Assembly: GCA_002422545.1 (NCBI GenBank)
Contig: DIWF01000030.1
Location: 1-47,803 of the forward strand
Direction: 5' to 3'
DNA length: 47,803 bases
DNA from: Firmicutes bacterium UBA6113
GTDB taxonomy: Bacteria > Bacillota > Clostridia > Tissierellales > Sedimentibacteraceae
A program made the translations under genes and the position numbers. Within the stretch, counting starts at the first letter, position 1. Each line of letters opens with the position of its first letter. The notes beneath the pieces are model-generated. The model was not told the origin of the DNA, did no database searches, and was given only the letters and a program-made list of their open reading frames with translations. Below are positions 16,454 to 25,504 of this stretch, one piece after another.

Positions 16454-17218
16454 ATGAAATTGGAATCAGTTTATAAAAAAAGTATAACAGTGCAGTCAAG
16501 GGATTCAGACTTCAGTCTGAGGGTAAAATTAAGCGCATTATTTTCTTATTTTCAGGAAATGGCAACAGAACATGGACAAATCTTGGGAGTTGGAAGAAGC
16601 AGCATACAAAAGCATGGAGTTATATGGGTGCTCATACGCTCAAGAGTTGAAGTTGAAAGATACCCAAGGATGAAAGAAGAAATATTTATAGAAACATGGC
16701 CAGAACAGCCAGGAAAAATTGAGTTTGAAAGAAATTTTATCGTACGGGATGGGGAAGGAGTTATTATAGCACGAGCATTGACATCATGGGTCATCATTGA
16801 CGTGGAAAACAGGAGATTGAGAAGAAGTAGTACGCTTGATGCTAAATTTACTGATTTGGGAAGAGAAAAAGCATTAAGCTGCGAACTTGGAAAAATCAAA
16901 TCAAACAATCAGCTGAATTTATCATACAAAAAAGCTGTAAGATACAGTGACATTGATATAAACGAACATCTGAACAACTCAAAGTATGTGGATTACATAA
17001 TGGACTGCTTCAGCCTGGATGAACACAAGGACTATCAAGTTCAATCTATTGAGGTTGATTATGTCCATGAAGCATTGCCGGGTGAAACAATTGAGTTGTA
17101 CACTGACATGTCAGAGTCCGGACAAAACATCATTTATATAGAAGGCATAAATGAAAAAACCAACATGACAGTGTTCAAATCGCAAATAGAAATAAAAAAC
17201 TATAACAACATAAACTGA
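16454..17218 (+). CDS. Acyl-ACP thioesterase (FatA-like)
   Basis: These double hot-dog enzymes release fatty acids from acyl carrier protein. The N-terminal hot dog has FSYFQEMATEHGQILG (about 31-46) and VIWVLIRSRVEVERYPR. The second has SDIDINEHLNNSKYVDY (about 167-183), with the D-x-N-x-H catalytic arrangement. Length 254 fits bacterial members. The ribosome binding site AGGAG (16448-16452) is only one base from ATG 16454 but seven from the in-frame TTG 16460, so the true start may be 16460. It follows the MFS gene by 46 bp and may be cotranscribed. Confidence 0.88.
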   Translation: MKLESVYKKSITVQSRDSDFSLRVKLSALFSYFQEMATEHGQILGVGRSSIQKHGVIWVLIRSRVEVERYPRMKEEIFIETWPEQPGKIEFERNFIVRDGEGVIIARALTSWVIIDVENRRLRRSSTLDAKFTDLGREKALSCELGKIKSNNQLNLSYKKAVRYSDIDINEHLNNSKYVDYIMDCFSLDEHKDYQVQSIEVDYVHEALPGETIELYTDMSESGQNIIYIEGINEKTNMTVFKSQIEIKNYNNIN

Positions 17219-17256
17219 AAAACTTTTCATTTTCGTTGTTGTTAAATTGACAACAC

Positions 17257-17387
17257 GTAGGGGAGGACCTCGTGTCCTCCCGTTGTCTGTTACAAGACGA
17301 GGCCACGGAAAACTATACATTTATTCACTATCGCTCAGGATGACACAAATAGACTTTTTCGCGGGCTGGCACAAGACCAGCCCCTAC
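17257..17387 (+). repeat. Composite dispersed element with nested GTCATCCTGA repeat
   Basis: Hairpin A (17257-17282) and a diverged hairpin B, GCGGGCTGGC...CCAGCCCCTAC (17361-17387), flank a reversed copy of the second repeat family (TTCACTATCGCTCAGGATGAC, about 17322-17343). One element seems to have received another. Confidence 0.7.
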
Positions 17388-17440
17388 AGATTGTACAAAT
17401 TGATTTACACCAGAGCCGTAGTTTTATGCTGCAATAACAT

Positions 17441-17701
17441 TTAGTCGTTCAATATTTTTTTCTTTCTCAAATATTCCTCTTCTGTCAACTTACCCTTTGC
17501 AAATTCAATTTTCAATTCTTCAAGGGAAGAATCATAGGAATGTTTCATTGATGAATGTCTTGATTTTTTTATTATCAAAATAACTGCAACCAAAGTTGCT
17601 GCCAAAATAACACCCATCATCAAAGGCGTGAACCATCCGCCGTAAAATCCGTTGCCAAATCCAAAACAACTTCCAAATCCTCTAAATCCTCTAAAAAACA
17701 T
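17441..17701 (-). CDS. Small SHOCT-domain membrane protein
   Basis: The 86-residue protein has a Gly/Phe-rich start (about 1-25), one transmembrane helix (LMMGVILAATLVAVILII, about 27-44) and a C-terminal SHOCT motif, LEELKIEFAKGKLTEEEYLRKKKIL. SHOCT domains are short helical oligomerisation modules of uncertain role. ATG 17701 follows AGAGGTG, which overlaps the end of the upstream mini-gene. The pair is likely one unit. Confidence 0.75.
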   Translation of the reverse strand: MFFRGFRGFGSCFGFGNGFYGGWFTPLMMGVILAATLVAVILIIKKSRHSSMKHSYDSSLEELKIEFAKGKLTEEEYLRKKKILND

Positions 17702-17710
17702 AGCGCACCT

Positions 17711-17890
17711 CTATTCTTGCAAGATTTTTTTCATTCTTTCAAAATCATCATCATTTATTTCACCCTTAACATATCTTTGCTTCAACACTTCCATGGAATT
17801 GTCGCGTTTTCTTGTATCTATGCTGAGTGATTCATTATTTTTGTACACGTGATAAACTAACAATACTATAATTATCCAGATAAACATCAT
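17711..17890 (-). CDS. 59-residue SHOCT-like membrane protein
   Basis: A short frame starts at ATG 17890, seven bases after AGGAGG, and stops at TAG 17713-17711. Residues 2-16 are a hydrophobic helix (MFIWIIIVLLVYHVY). The end, EVLKQRYVKGEINDDDFERMKKIL, is a clear SHOCT motif like that of the next gene. The stop is 9 bp from the start of the 86-residue protein, so the two probably act together or arose by duplication. Confidence 0.75.
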   Translation of the reverse strand: MMFIWIIIVLLVYHVYKNNESLSIDTRKRDNSMEVLKQRYVKGEINDDDFERMKKILQE

Positions 17891-17987
17891 AATAATTACC
17901 TCCTTTTAAAACAAGTATAAACTTAAAATGTGTCGAAATTATGGCAAGACAATGTTATTTTTTGGAAGTATAAATTAATCGCTTTTG

Positions 17988-18016
17988 TTGTAAACAGGTG
18001 CATTAAATGCTATAAT
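17988..18016 (+). promoter_or_regulatory. Sigma-A promoter with extended -10
   Basis: TTGTAA (17988-17993), 17 bp, TATAAT (18011-18016) with TGC directly before the -10. Confidence 0.65.
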
Positions 18017-18056
18017 GGGTTAATTGCAATGAAGAATAACTTAACAGGAGGCAACT

Positions 18057-19025
18057 ATGAACAAGCCTAAAGTATTGATAGCAAAAAAAATACCTTCATA
18101 TGTGGAAGAATATATTGGAAAATATTGTGATTATGAAAACTATTATCCTGATGAAAATCATGGAAAATTTCTTTTAGAAAAACTATGTGACAAGGAAGGA
18201 TTTCTTCAGTCAGGAATTAAAATTGACGATGAATTGCTTAAATATGCGCCTAATCTCAAGGTTGTCAGCAATATTTCAGTGGGATACAACAACTTTGACA
18301 CAGATGCAATGAAAAAGAGAAACGTCATTGGAACTCATACGCCGGGAGTATTAAACGACACCGTAGCGGATTTGATTTTTGCATTAATACTATCTGCAGC
18401 AAGAAAGGTTCCACAGCTTGACAGCTACGTGAAGGGCGGAAAATGGGATATCATGGATCACCCATGTGTCTTCGGCAAGGACGTCCACCATGCAACTCTG
18501 GGCATAATAGGAATGGGAAGAATAGGCCAGGATGTTGCTAGAAGAGCAAAGTATGGCTTTGATATGGATGTTTTGTACTACAACAGAACCAGGAAATATG
18601 AGGTAGAAGAAAATCTTGGGGTAAAATACGCTGAATTTGATGATGTGCTGGCAAACAGTGAATTTATACTTGTAATGACTCCATTAAATGATGAAACATA
18701 TCATTTGATTGATGAACCACAGTTCAATCTCATGAAAAAAGATGCGATTTTTATAAATGCATCAAGAGGAGCAACAGTAAATGAAAAAGCACTAATAAAA
18801 GCACTTGAGCATGGAAGAATTTGGGCAGCAGGTCTTGACGTATACGAGCAGGAACCTCTTGACAAAGATAATCCTCTTCTTAAGCTTTCAAACGTAGTAC
18901 TGCTTCCACACGTTGGATCTGCAACAGAAAAAACAAGATGTGACATGGCCATGCTTGCAGCTGAAAACATGGTGAAGGCTCTACTAGGAGAAATTCCTCA
19001 AAACATTGTTCCTGAATTGAAATAA
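18057..19025 (+). CDS. D-isomer-specific 2-hydroxyacid dehydrogenase
   Basis: NAD(P)-dependent enzymes of this family interconvert 2-oxoacids and D-2-hydroxyacids. The 322-residue protein has the substrate segment ISVGYNNFD (about 74-82), the dinucleotide loop LGIIGMGRIGQD, the catalytic Arg in INASRGATVNE, the Glu in DVYEQEP, and the His in LLPHVGSATEKTR. It most resembles the glyoxylate/hydroxypyruvate/2-ketogluconate reductase branch, but substrate cannot be fixed. ATG 18057 follows AGGAGG. It has its own promoter and stands alone. Confidence 0.88.
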   Translation: MNKPKVLIAKKIPSYVEEYIGKYCDYENYYPDENHGKFLLEKLCDKEGFLQSGIKIDDELLKYAPNLKVVSNISVGYNNFDTDAMKKRNVIGTHTPGVLNDTVADLIFALILSAARKVPQLDSYVKGGKWDIMDHPCVFGKDVHHATLGIIGMGRIGQDVARRAKYGFDMDVLYYNRTRKYEVEENLGVKYAEFDDVLANSEFILVMTPLNDETYHLIDEPQFNLMKKDAIFINASRGATVNEKALIKALEHGRIWAAGLDVYEQEPLDKDNPLLKLSNVVLLPHVGSATEKTRCDMAMLAAENMVKALLGEIPQNIVPELK

Positions 19026-19035
19026 TACATGAAAT

Positions 19036-19132
19036 AAAAAGGACATTCCCGTAAGGAATGCCGCAGTGTAAGTAGGGGAGGGCATTGTGCTCTCCCGCGG
19101 GAGGGCAGTAGCCCTCCTCTACAGTTGATGTC
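19036..19132 (+). repeat. Dispersed two-hairpin element inside a terminator-like palindrome
   Basis: Hairpin A (19072-19097) abuts a diverged hairpin B, CGGGAGGGC...CCTCTAC (19098-19122). The pair is flanked by AAAAAGGACAT (from 19036) and ATGTCC (ending 19132), which would form one stem without the insert. This looks like insertion into the loop of a terminator. Confidence 0.65.
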
Positions 19133-19198
19133 CTCCTGATATAAATGGAATCATACTGTTTAGAAATGCTGTTTTACATGATTTATAAATAAGGTATA

Positions 19199-19405
19199 TC
19201 AATATTTAATAAAAGTCTTATATAAGATTAAAGCAAATGTAGCCAGGTACAATATCCATACAAGTAAAATTTTAGACAGAAAAAAGTCTGAAAAATACGC
19301 TCCCAGAAGAATTCCCACACTAACAAGGGATACCTTAAGTATTCCGAAATCCCATACCGAATATTCTTTGGCGGAATTCAAAGCTCTTTTAATTAATTTT
19401 CTCAT
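19199..19405 (-). CDS. Small two-helix membrane protein, unknown function
   Basis: The 68-residue protein starts at ATG 19405 behind GAGGAGAT. A basic, amphipathic N-terminus (RKLIKRALNSAKEY) is followed by two hydrophobic helices (about 22-38 and 45-63). I recognise no family. The good ribosome binding site and the clean hydrophobicity pattern are the case for a real gene. Confidence 0.6.
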   Translation of the reverse strand: MRKLIKRALNSAKEYSVWDFGILKVSLVSVGILLGAYFSDFFLSKILLVWILYLATFALILYKTFIKY

Positions 19406-19593
19406 TTCAAGATCTCCTCACCTGCATTAGATTAAATTTTAACATCCATGATTATATTTTAATTTATGAATAAAATTAAGTCAAACAATATTGCTTATTA
19501 TTTACAACATGTTTTTCATCATATTAAAAATTATGGATAATAGATAAAAACGTGAACAAAATATTCATAAATAAAAAATCAGAAGGTAACTAA

Positions 19594-20322
19594 ATGAGTG
19601 CAATTGAAAGATCATATTCATATATTTACAAGAAACTAACCAGAGCTGTGAATCCTTTCAAGAAGAAAATAATCAATACAGAGTGCATAGTGCACAAGTT
19701 CATCAACAACCAGTCCCTTTTCATTTTGAAAAATGATGGATATACGCAAGTCTATAACCTCATGTCAATATACATTGAAAGCATCAATGAAGGTGCGGTG
19801 TGGGCAGACCAGGATTTTAAAAGCAGCAATCATTTTTACAATCCAAAGACAAAAAAAGGAATGTACGGCAGCAGCAACGCCAAAAGAGAGTGCATTGCAT
19901 ATTACAAGAGGGCACTTATGGAGTATTTTAAAGGAGACATAAAAACATCAATGTTTTATCTCGGAGCTGCATGCCATTTGATACAGGACCTGACCATTCC
20001 CCAGCACGCAAATGTGGAGCTTTTGAACAGCCACAGAAGGTATGAAAACTGGGTTATAAAAATGTACAATGTTCATAAGAAGTTCAAAGTGTACGATTCC
20101 GGCATATATCTGGATTCCATAACTGACTATGTTGAACTTAACAGCAAAAATGCTGTTGCAACATACAACATGTACACGGACATTACAAACGAACATCTCA
20201 GATTTTTCAAAATAACATCAAACATACTTGTTATGGCACAAAAAACCACGGCAGGGCTCATGTGCAACTTCTTTTATGACATAAAGAGGATAAAGGCTCT
20301 GAAGGAAATAATGAAAAAATAA
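19594..20322 (+). CDS. Zinc-dependent phospholipase C family protein, no signal peptide
   Basis: The protein matches the all-helical zinc phospholipase C fold of the clostridial alpha-toxin/Bacillus PLC family. Metal-ligand motifs are visible: GAVWADQDFKSSNHFYNP (about 67-84), and AACHLIQDLTIPQHAN, the family's H-x3-D-x3-P-x-H signature. Unlike secreted toxins it has no N-terminal signal and no C-terminal membrane-binding domain, so it is probably cytosolic and acts on other lipids or phosphoesters. Metal ligands seem retained. At 242 residues it equals the catalytic domain alone. The gene appears monocistronic. Confidence 0.8.
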   Translation: MSAIERSYSYIYKKLTRAVNPFKKKIINTECIVHKFINNQSLFILKNDGYTQVYNLMSIYIESINEGAVWADQDFKSSNHFYNPKTKKGMYGSSNAKRECIAYYKRALMEYFKGDIKTSMFYLGAACHLIQDLTIPQHANVELLNSHRRYENWVIKMYNVHKKFKVYDSGIYLDSITDYVELNSKNAVATYNMYTDITNEHLRFFKITSNILVMAQKTTAGLMCNFFYDIKRIKALKEIMKK

Positions 20323-20376
20323 AAATGTGAACATGGATTCGGTGTTTAAAATAGTTTCCGGAGGATAAATAGCAAG

Positions 20377-20410
20377 GGCTTGCTGTATGCAAGCCTCTGT
20401 TGTTTTTTTG
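20377..20410 (+). terminator. Terminator after the phospholipase-like gene
   Basis: GGCTTGC, loop TGTAT, GCAAGCC, then TCTGTTGTTTTTTT. Confidence 0.8.
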
Positions 20411-20488
20411 TTATATAAAAATTGATTAAAAGAAAACTTGCTGGGTAATTATAATATATGAAGTGCAAAATGAGAGGCGGAATTCTAA

Positions 20489-20899
20489 ATGAAAAAAATA
20501 ATGATTGCAGCTGCAGTCTTAGTGATATTAGTATTAGTATTGACAGGCTGCGCCAACACGTCATCAGAGGAAGAAAGCATGAATGAAAAGACACAATATG
20601 TAAAAATCAGCCCGGAAGAAGCAAAAGAAATTATGGATAATGAAGAGGTAATTGTTTTGGATGTAAGGACCAAATCAGAATATGACCAAGGACATATAGA
20701 GGGTTCAGTTCTCCTGCCGGTAGATGAAATATCATCAAAGGCTGAAGAAGTTTTAAAGGATAAAAAGGCAAAAATACTTGTGTACTGCAGAAGCGGAAAC
20801 AGAAGTGCCACAGCAGCCAAGACACTAATAGAAATGGCTTATGAAAATGTGTTTGATTTTGGAGGAATCATTGACTGGCCTTATGAAATAGTAAAATAA
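20489..20899 (+). CDS. Rhodanese-domain lipoprotein
   Basis: A single rhodanese (sulfurtransferase) domain sits behind a lipoprotein signal with lipobox LTGC (Cys about 21). The fold runs from ISPEEAKEIMDNEEVIVLDVRTKSEYDQGH to the active-site loop CRSGNRS, which keeps the catalytic Cys. It should be tethered outside the membrane and could handle sulfane sulfur or thiol repair there; the acceptor is unknown. Length 136 is typical. It lies 81 bp before the SDR gene without visible coupling. Confidence 0.9.
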   Translation: MKKIMIAAAVLVILVLVLTGCANTSSEEESMNEKTQYVKISPEEAKEIMDNEEVIVLDVRTKSEYDQGHIEGSVLLPVDEISSKAEEVLKDKKAKILVYCRSGNRSATAAKTLIEMAYENVFDFGGIIDWPYEIVK

Positions 20900-20980
20900 T
20901 ATAAAATGAATGAACAATACACTATGTTAAAACACGAAACTAAGATATTAAAATAACTAGAAAAATTAAATGGAGGTACT

Positions 20981-21748
20981 ATGAAACTAAAAGGAAAAGC
21001 AGCTGTTGTAACAGGGGCGAGTTCAGGAATGGGAAGACAAATTGCATATTATTTTGCACAGGAAGGTGCAAATGTGCTGGCAGTTGCAAGAAGAATTGAA
21101 AAACTCAATGATCTTGTGGAAGAAACAAAGGAATTTGAAGGCAAGGTAGTTGCTTTTTCAGCAGATCTTGCACAGCTTGAAAATGTAGAGGGAATGGTTG
21201 ACGAAGCAATAAAGGTATTCGGAAAACTTGATATTCTTGTAAACAATGCAGGCATAATGGATGACATGAGCGCAGTAGGCGATTCAAGCGAGGAAATGTT
21301 TGACAAGGTATACAATTTAAATGTCAAATCAATGTTTTTTGCAATGAGAAAAGCAGTTAAATATTATGAAGAAGTTGGCGGAGGCATTATAATCAACATT
21401 GCATCGATCGGAGGATTGAAAGGCGGTATTGCTGGAGCAGCATACACTGCAAGTAAGCATGCTGTTGTAGGCCTTACAAAAAATACAGGATTCATGTACG
21501 AGCTTAAAAATATCAGGTGCAATGCAATTTGCCCTGGTGCAGTGAAGACGGAAATTGGTTCAAGTGAATTCATGCAGAAAATCAACATGGATGGAGCAAA
21601 ACGTACAGGAATAGGCCTTGCTTTAAATCCGCGTGCAGGTGAACCTGAAGAGATTGCCAAGGTTGCGGTATTCCTGGCAAGTGATGATGCTTCATTTATA
21701 AATGGCCAGTGCATAGCAGTGGACGGTGGTTGGACATCATATATGTAA
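20981..21748 (+). CDS. Short-chain dehydrogenase/reductase
   Basis: This classical SDR of 255 residues has the cofactor motif TGASSGMG (11-18), an Arg-rich second strand end (VARRIEK) suggesting NADP(H), NNAG (about 87-90), and the catalytic Ser-Tyr-x3-Lys set (NIASIGG and YTASK). PGAVKTE and the end DGGWTSYM are family-typical. The substrate could be a 3-oxoacyl, steroid or alcohol compound; sequence alone does not say. ATG 20981 follows TGGAGGT. Confidence 0.9.
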   Translation: MKLKGKAAVVTGASSGMGRQIAYYFAQEGANVLAVARRIEKLNDLVEETKEFEGKVVAFSADLAQLENVEGMVDEAIKVFGKLDILVNNAGIMDDMSAVGDSSEEMFDKVYNLNVKSMFFAMRKAVKYYEEVGGGIIINIASIGGLKGGIAGAAYTASKHAVVGLTKNTGFMYELKNIRCNAICPGAVKTEIGSSEFMQKINMDGAKRTGIGLALNPRAGEPEEIAKVAVFLASDDASFINGQCIAVDGGWTSYM

Positions 21749-21803
21749 TAATATAAAAAGTAATAATATATTCTTCAGCTAGATGCCAGAGTTGTCTCAA
21801 TAT

Positions 21804-21855
21804 GTAGGAGAGGACCTTGTGTCCTCCCGCGGGCGGGCACAAGACCCACCCCTAC
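21804..21855 (+). repeat. Dispersed two-hairpin element, short form
   Basis: Hairpin A, GTAGGAGAGG...CCTCCCG (21804-21829), abuts hairpin B, CGGGCGGGCAC...CCACCCCTAC (21830-21855). It lies between convergent genes, just before their shared terminator. Confidence 0.8.
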
Positions 21856-21880
21856 GATTGAAAATTTAAAGTTATCAATA

Positions 21881-21910
21881 AAAAAGGACAAATTATTAAT
21901 TGTCCTTTTT
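21881..21910. terminator. Bidirectional terminator
   Basis: AAAAAGGACAA (21881-21891) and TTGTCCTTTTT (21900-21910) with an 8-nt loop. T runs on both strands serve the convergent SDR and SNF2 genes. Confidence 0.85.
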
Positions 21911-21914
21911 GTAT

Positions 21915-24900
21915 TTATACCTGGAATAAGCTGGTGATTTCTTCTTTTGAAAGTGAGTTTATTAATATTTCACCTTTTTTGATTACAGAATCGGCCAGGT
22001 CATTTTTGTTCTGCTGCAATTTTTCAATTTTTTCTTCTATGGTGTCCTTGGCAATGAGTTTGAAAACCTGGACCTTGTTGTTCTGGCCTATGCGATGTGT
22101 TCTGTCTGTAGCCTGATTTTGAGCGCTTATGTTCCACCATGGGTCGAAGTGAATCACAACATCGGCTCCTGTGAGATTCAGTCCTGTACCGCCTGCTTTT
22201 AAACTTATGAGGAATACCGGGGTTTTATCGTGGTTGAACTTGTTTGCCATTTCAAGCCTATCCATGCTCTTTGTGGCTCCCGTAAGCAGGTAGTAATCTA
22301 TGAAGTTTACCCTCAGGTGTTTTTCTATAATTGACAGCATTGTTGTAAATTGAGAGAAAATTAAAATTTTGTGTCCGTTTTCTATGCTGTTTTTGACAAT
22401 TTCCATGCATAGGTCCAGCTTTGCGCTGCCGCCCCTATAATTTTCGTAATAAAGGGATGGGTCACAGCATAGTTGTCTCAGTCTGGTGAGCATTGAAAGA
22501 ATTTTAATCTGGCTTCTTTCAAAACCCTTTTCTTCGATTTCACTTTTAAACTGCAAGTTAAGCTTAATGAGTTCAGCTTCATAAAGTTTGCGCTGAGTTG
22601 ACTCCATATGGGCGTAAACCAATGTTTCAATTTTGTCCGGGAGTTCTTTCAATACATCTTTTTTGAGTCTTCGCAGGATGAAGGGCTGAATCTGTCTGTG
22701 AAGCCTGTTTAAAACATCTTGATCCATGTCTTTTACAATTGGAACCTCATATTTTTCCTTAAATTTCTTGTAGCTCAATAAGAATCCGGGCATTATGAAA
22801 TCAAATATTGACCATAAATCAGCCAGCGAATTTTCAATAGGCGTTCCTGTGAGAGCAAAACGAACATCGTTTTTTAAAAGTTTAACTGCTTTGGCATTTT
22901 GAGTGGTGGAATTCTTGATGTACTGTGCTTCATCCAATATACAGTAATTAAAATCAACATTTGCATATGATTCAATGTCCCTTTTTATTAAATCATAAGA
23001 TGTCAATATCAAATCGTAGTTGTTGATGTTTTTAATCAGTTCAAATCTTTGTTCAGCATTTCCTGCAATTATAAGAGTGCTTATTGCAGGAGAAAATTTT
23101 TCCGTCTCGCTTTTCCAGTTGTATACCAGAGATGTGGGGCATATGACTATGGAAGGCTTTTTTACATGGTCTTTTTCTGAAAGAAGAAGACTTATTACCT
23201 GCAGTGTTTTTCCCAATCCCATATCATCAGCAAGAATTCCTCCAAGGGAATATCTGGACAATGATTTTAACCACTTGAAACCCGTCAGCTGGTATTTTCT
23301 CATTATGGGCTTCAGATTATGAGGAAGTTCGAAATCAGCATCGTTTGATTCATTGATGCTGTGAATCATTTCCTTGAAGTTCTGCGTTTTTTCTGCTGTG
23401 ACCCATGAGTTATTTTTTAGGAGACTGTCTAGATACAGCGAACGATACTTTGGGATTTCAATGTGTCCGGTTTCAAGCTCCTGACTGGTGATGTTCAAAT
23501 CCTCAACTAGTTTCTCCACTGTGCTGAAATATTCATTTTCAAGGTTAAGGAATGAACCGTCCTTGAAACGAAAATATTTTTTTCTTTTCTTGTAGGAAGA
23601 AAGTATGTCTTTTAACTCCGAAGGATCAAATTCAAGTTTTTCTATGTCAAGCTCTATGAGATTGCTCACTAATTTCACACCCATGGACATGCTTTTCGGA
23701 TACCTGATGTTAATTTTTTTAAAGTCATCGCTTATATTGACTTCACATAGTGTTGTGAGATTATTTATTCCTGAAGTGATGAATTCATAAATTTTATCTT
23801 CATCTGTCATGGTGTATTTTGCTGTTGTTCTGTCAAAACCTGCATTTTCTATGGCAACAAGTATTTTTGTTTCTTCAAGCAGATTTCTTACAATCGTGCT
23901 GTCCCTAGAAGATTTTCTGAATGGATTAACATCAACATCTCCATAATTGAAGACAACACCTGCATATATGAATCCCTGATTGTTGCAGTCCAGATAAATG
24001 CTTGCTGTAAGGGGCAGAATGTTCAGTTTTTCTGATGATTCTATATCAGTTTTCACATTTGCATGTTTTGAAATCTGAGGAAGGACTGCCGAACAAAATT
24101 TTCCCATATGGTCCTTGTCAAGAGCGATTGATTTTAAGGGCTGCATCATAATTTTGTTTACTGCAGGAAGAACTTCAGCTGAAAATTTCTTCGAGCACCT
24201 GTAGAGTTTATCTTCAACTACTACATATGTGAAGTCCTTGGAATTTGTCATAAATGAAATGTACAGGTTTGTGGTAAGATTGTACTGACCGGTCAAGGGA
24301 TCTTCTGATATGTAAAAAACAGCCTCGGGGTCTTTGTTTACAAATGTTATTTCCTTGAACTCGTACTTGTAGCCGTGGCATTCAACAGTGTTGTTTTCGA
24401 ACAAGTCAAAAAAGCTGTCAAATGAAAATGGAAATATTTTAAATGCACGGCCGCTTGCAGTATGGGCGCTGTACGCACTTGCAGTCTTGGCTACAACCTG
24501 TGTGTATGTTTCTGCTTCATCCCTCAGGAACAATGCCAGAGGAAGAGATTCTTTTTCAAAGTCGCTCAATTCGTGGTTGAACTCCAAACTTTTCCCATAA
24601 GAAACATGTGTTGAATGTTTTATGCAGCTTGCCAGTTCATAGGCATCTTTTACAATATACTGCCTCTTATCTCCAATTGTGAATTCTATTCCTATTTCAT
24701 CCCTGCCTGTAATGTTAAGTATTGGCTTAAGACTTACTGTTCCTTCTTTTTGTTCGATTTTCACGCTTTCTTTTATTTTGTTCTCATAAACTTTTATCAG
24801 ATCTTCAAGAGGGTAATTTCGAATAGGCGACTGGACTTGATTTTCCTTGAATATAACATTTCTTGGAGAAACAACCTTCAAGTCGTAGCTGTAGTAAATT

Positions 24901-25208
24901 TTCATCATTGCCGCTGCAATGTGCTTGCACGCTCCGCGGGTTTCCTTGAATGCATGGCAGCTGCAGGCAAAATCAGCAATGTCCCCTTCATTGTCAATTG
25001 AAACAGACGTGTCATATGAAGATGTGCCGCTGCCCTTTACTCTTGTAGTGTACTTCAGGTAAAATCCCACTGTTTCTTCGTTGTAAACTCTTTCAGAACT
25101 GAATTTTCCAACGTGGTTTTCCCTGTAATATGTTGCTCCTTTTTTGAATGATGATTCACTTTCAGAGCAGTTCTTAATGTCATCTAGGTTGAAATTGATC
25201 TTTTCCAT
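21915..25208 (-). CDS. SNF2-family helicase with SWIM zinc finger
   Basis: This large (1097 residues) DNA-dependent ATPase/translocase is of the bacterial SNF2/RAD54 type. Residues 82-96 carry a SWIM finger (C-x-C...C-K-H). A long family-specific middle follows. The helicase core starts near 630: GGILADDMGLGKTLQ (Walker A), LDEAQYIKNS (motif II), LTGTPIENS (motif III), and a C-terminal lobe with LISLKAGGTGLNL and THRIGQNNKV (motif VI). It probably remodels protein-DNA complexes or helps transcription or repair; targets are unknown. ATG 25208 follows GGAGA. A good promoter lies upstream, and no partner genes are visible. Confidence 0.92.
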   Translation of the reverse strand: MEKINFNLDDIKNCSESESSFKKGATYYRENHVGKFSSERVYNEETVGFYLKYTTRVKGSGTSSYDTSVSIDNEGDIADFACSCHAFKETRGACKHIAAAMMKIYYSYDLKVVSPRNVIFKENQVQSPIRNYPLEDLIKVYENKIKESVKIEQKEGTVSLKPILNITGRDEIGIEFTIGDKRQYIVKDAYELASCIKHSTHVSYGKSLEFNHELSDFEKESLPLALFLRDEAETYTQVVAKTASAYSAHTASGRAFKIFPFSFDSFFDLFENNTVECHGYKYEFKEITFVNKDPEAVFYISEDPLTGQYNLTTNLYISFMTNSKDFTYVVVEDKLYRCSKKFSAEVLPAVNKIMMQPLKSIALDKDHMGKFCSAVLPQISKHANVKTDIESSEKLNILPLTASIYLDCNNQGFIYAGVVFNYGDVDVNPFRKSSRDSTIVRNLLEETKILVAIENAGFDRTTAKYTMTDEDKIYEFITSGINNLTTLCEVNISDDFKKINIRYPKSMSMGVKLVSNLIELDIEKLEFDPSELKDILSSYKKRKKYFRFKDGSFLNLENEYFSTVEKLVEDLNITSQELETGHIEIPKYRSLYLDSLLKNNSWVTAEKTQNFKEMIHSINESNDADFELPHNLKPIMRKYQLTGFKWLKSLSRYSLGGILADDMGLGKTLQVISLLLSEKDHVKKPSIVICPTSLVYNWKSETEKFSPAISTLIIAGNAEQRFELIKNINNYDLILTSYDLIKRDIESYANVDFNYCILDEAQYIKNSTTQNAKAVKLLKNDVRFALTGTPIENSLADLWSIFDFIMPGFLLSYKKFKEKYEVPIVKDMDQDVLNRLHRQIQPFILRRLKKDVLKELPDKIETLVYAHMESTQRKLYEAELIKLNLQFKSEIEEKGFERSQIKILSMLTRLRQLCCDPSLYYENYRGGSAKLDLCMEIVKNSIENGHKILIFSQFTTMLSIIEKHLRVNFIDYYLLTGATKSMDRLEMANKFNHDKTPVFLISLKAGGTGLNLTGADVVIHFDPWWNISAQNQATDRTHRIGQNNKVQVFKLIAKDTIEEKIEKLQQNKNDLADSVIKKGEILINSLSKEEITSLFQV

Positions 25209-25264
25209 TATTTCTCCGGTTATTTATAATTATTGTTGCCTGCATTTCCGTCCGATTATGAATT

Positions 25265-25292
25265 ATTATATCACACAAGACAAATAAGACAA
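25265..25292 (-). promoter_or_regulatory. Sigma-A promoter of the SNF2 helicase
   Basis: Minus strand TTGTCT (25292-25287), 16 bp, TATAAT (25270-25265). Confidence 0.65.
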
Positions 25293-25504
25293 CGTGGTAA
25301 AATAATATTTGTTTATTCTTACTATAAAAACATTTTTGCAGGTCATATTTTGGGGTATATATAAGTATAACTTAACTAAGCCGGATACGCCCGGATTATT
25401 CAGGCTGGCATGTAAGATATCAGAAATTCCCTAGTTGGTATTTGTGATGTTGATTTTTATGACATTAGAGTGCATTTTAAATAAAATAATAAGAGGAGGC
25501 AGTT

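Noticed and set aside
17247..17444. Open frame across repeat elements
   Set aside because: It is made of hairpin A and B sequence, with no plausible protein.
25380..25420. Riboswitch upstream of the Ldh_2 gene
   Set aside because: GC-rich words (GCCGGATACGCCCGG) occur, but I found no consistent fold, terminator or known consensus.
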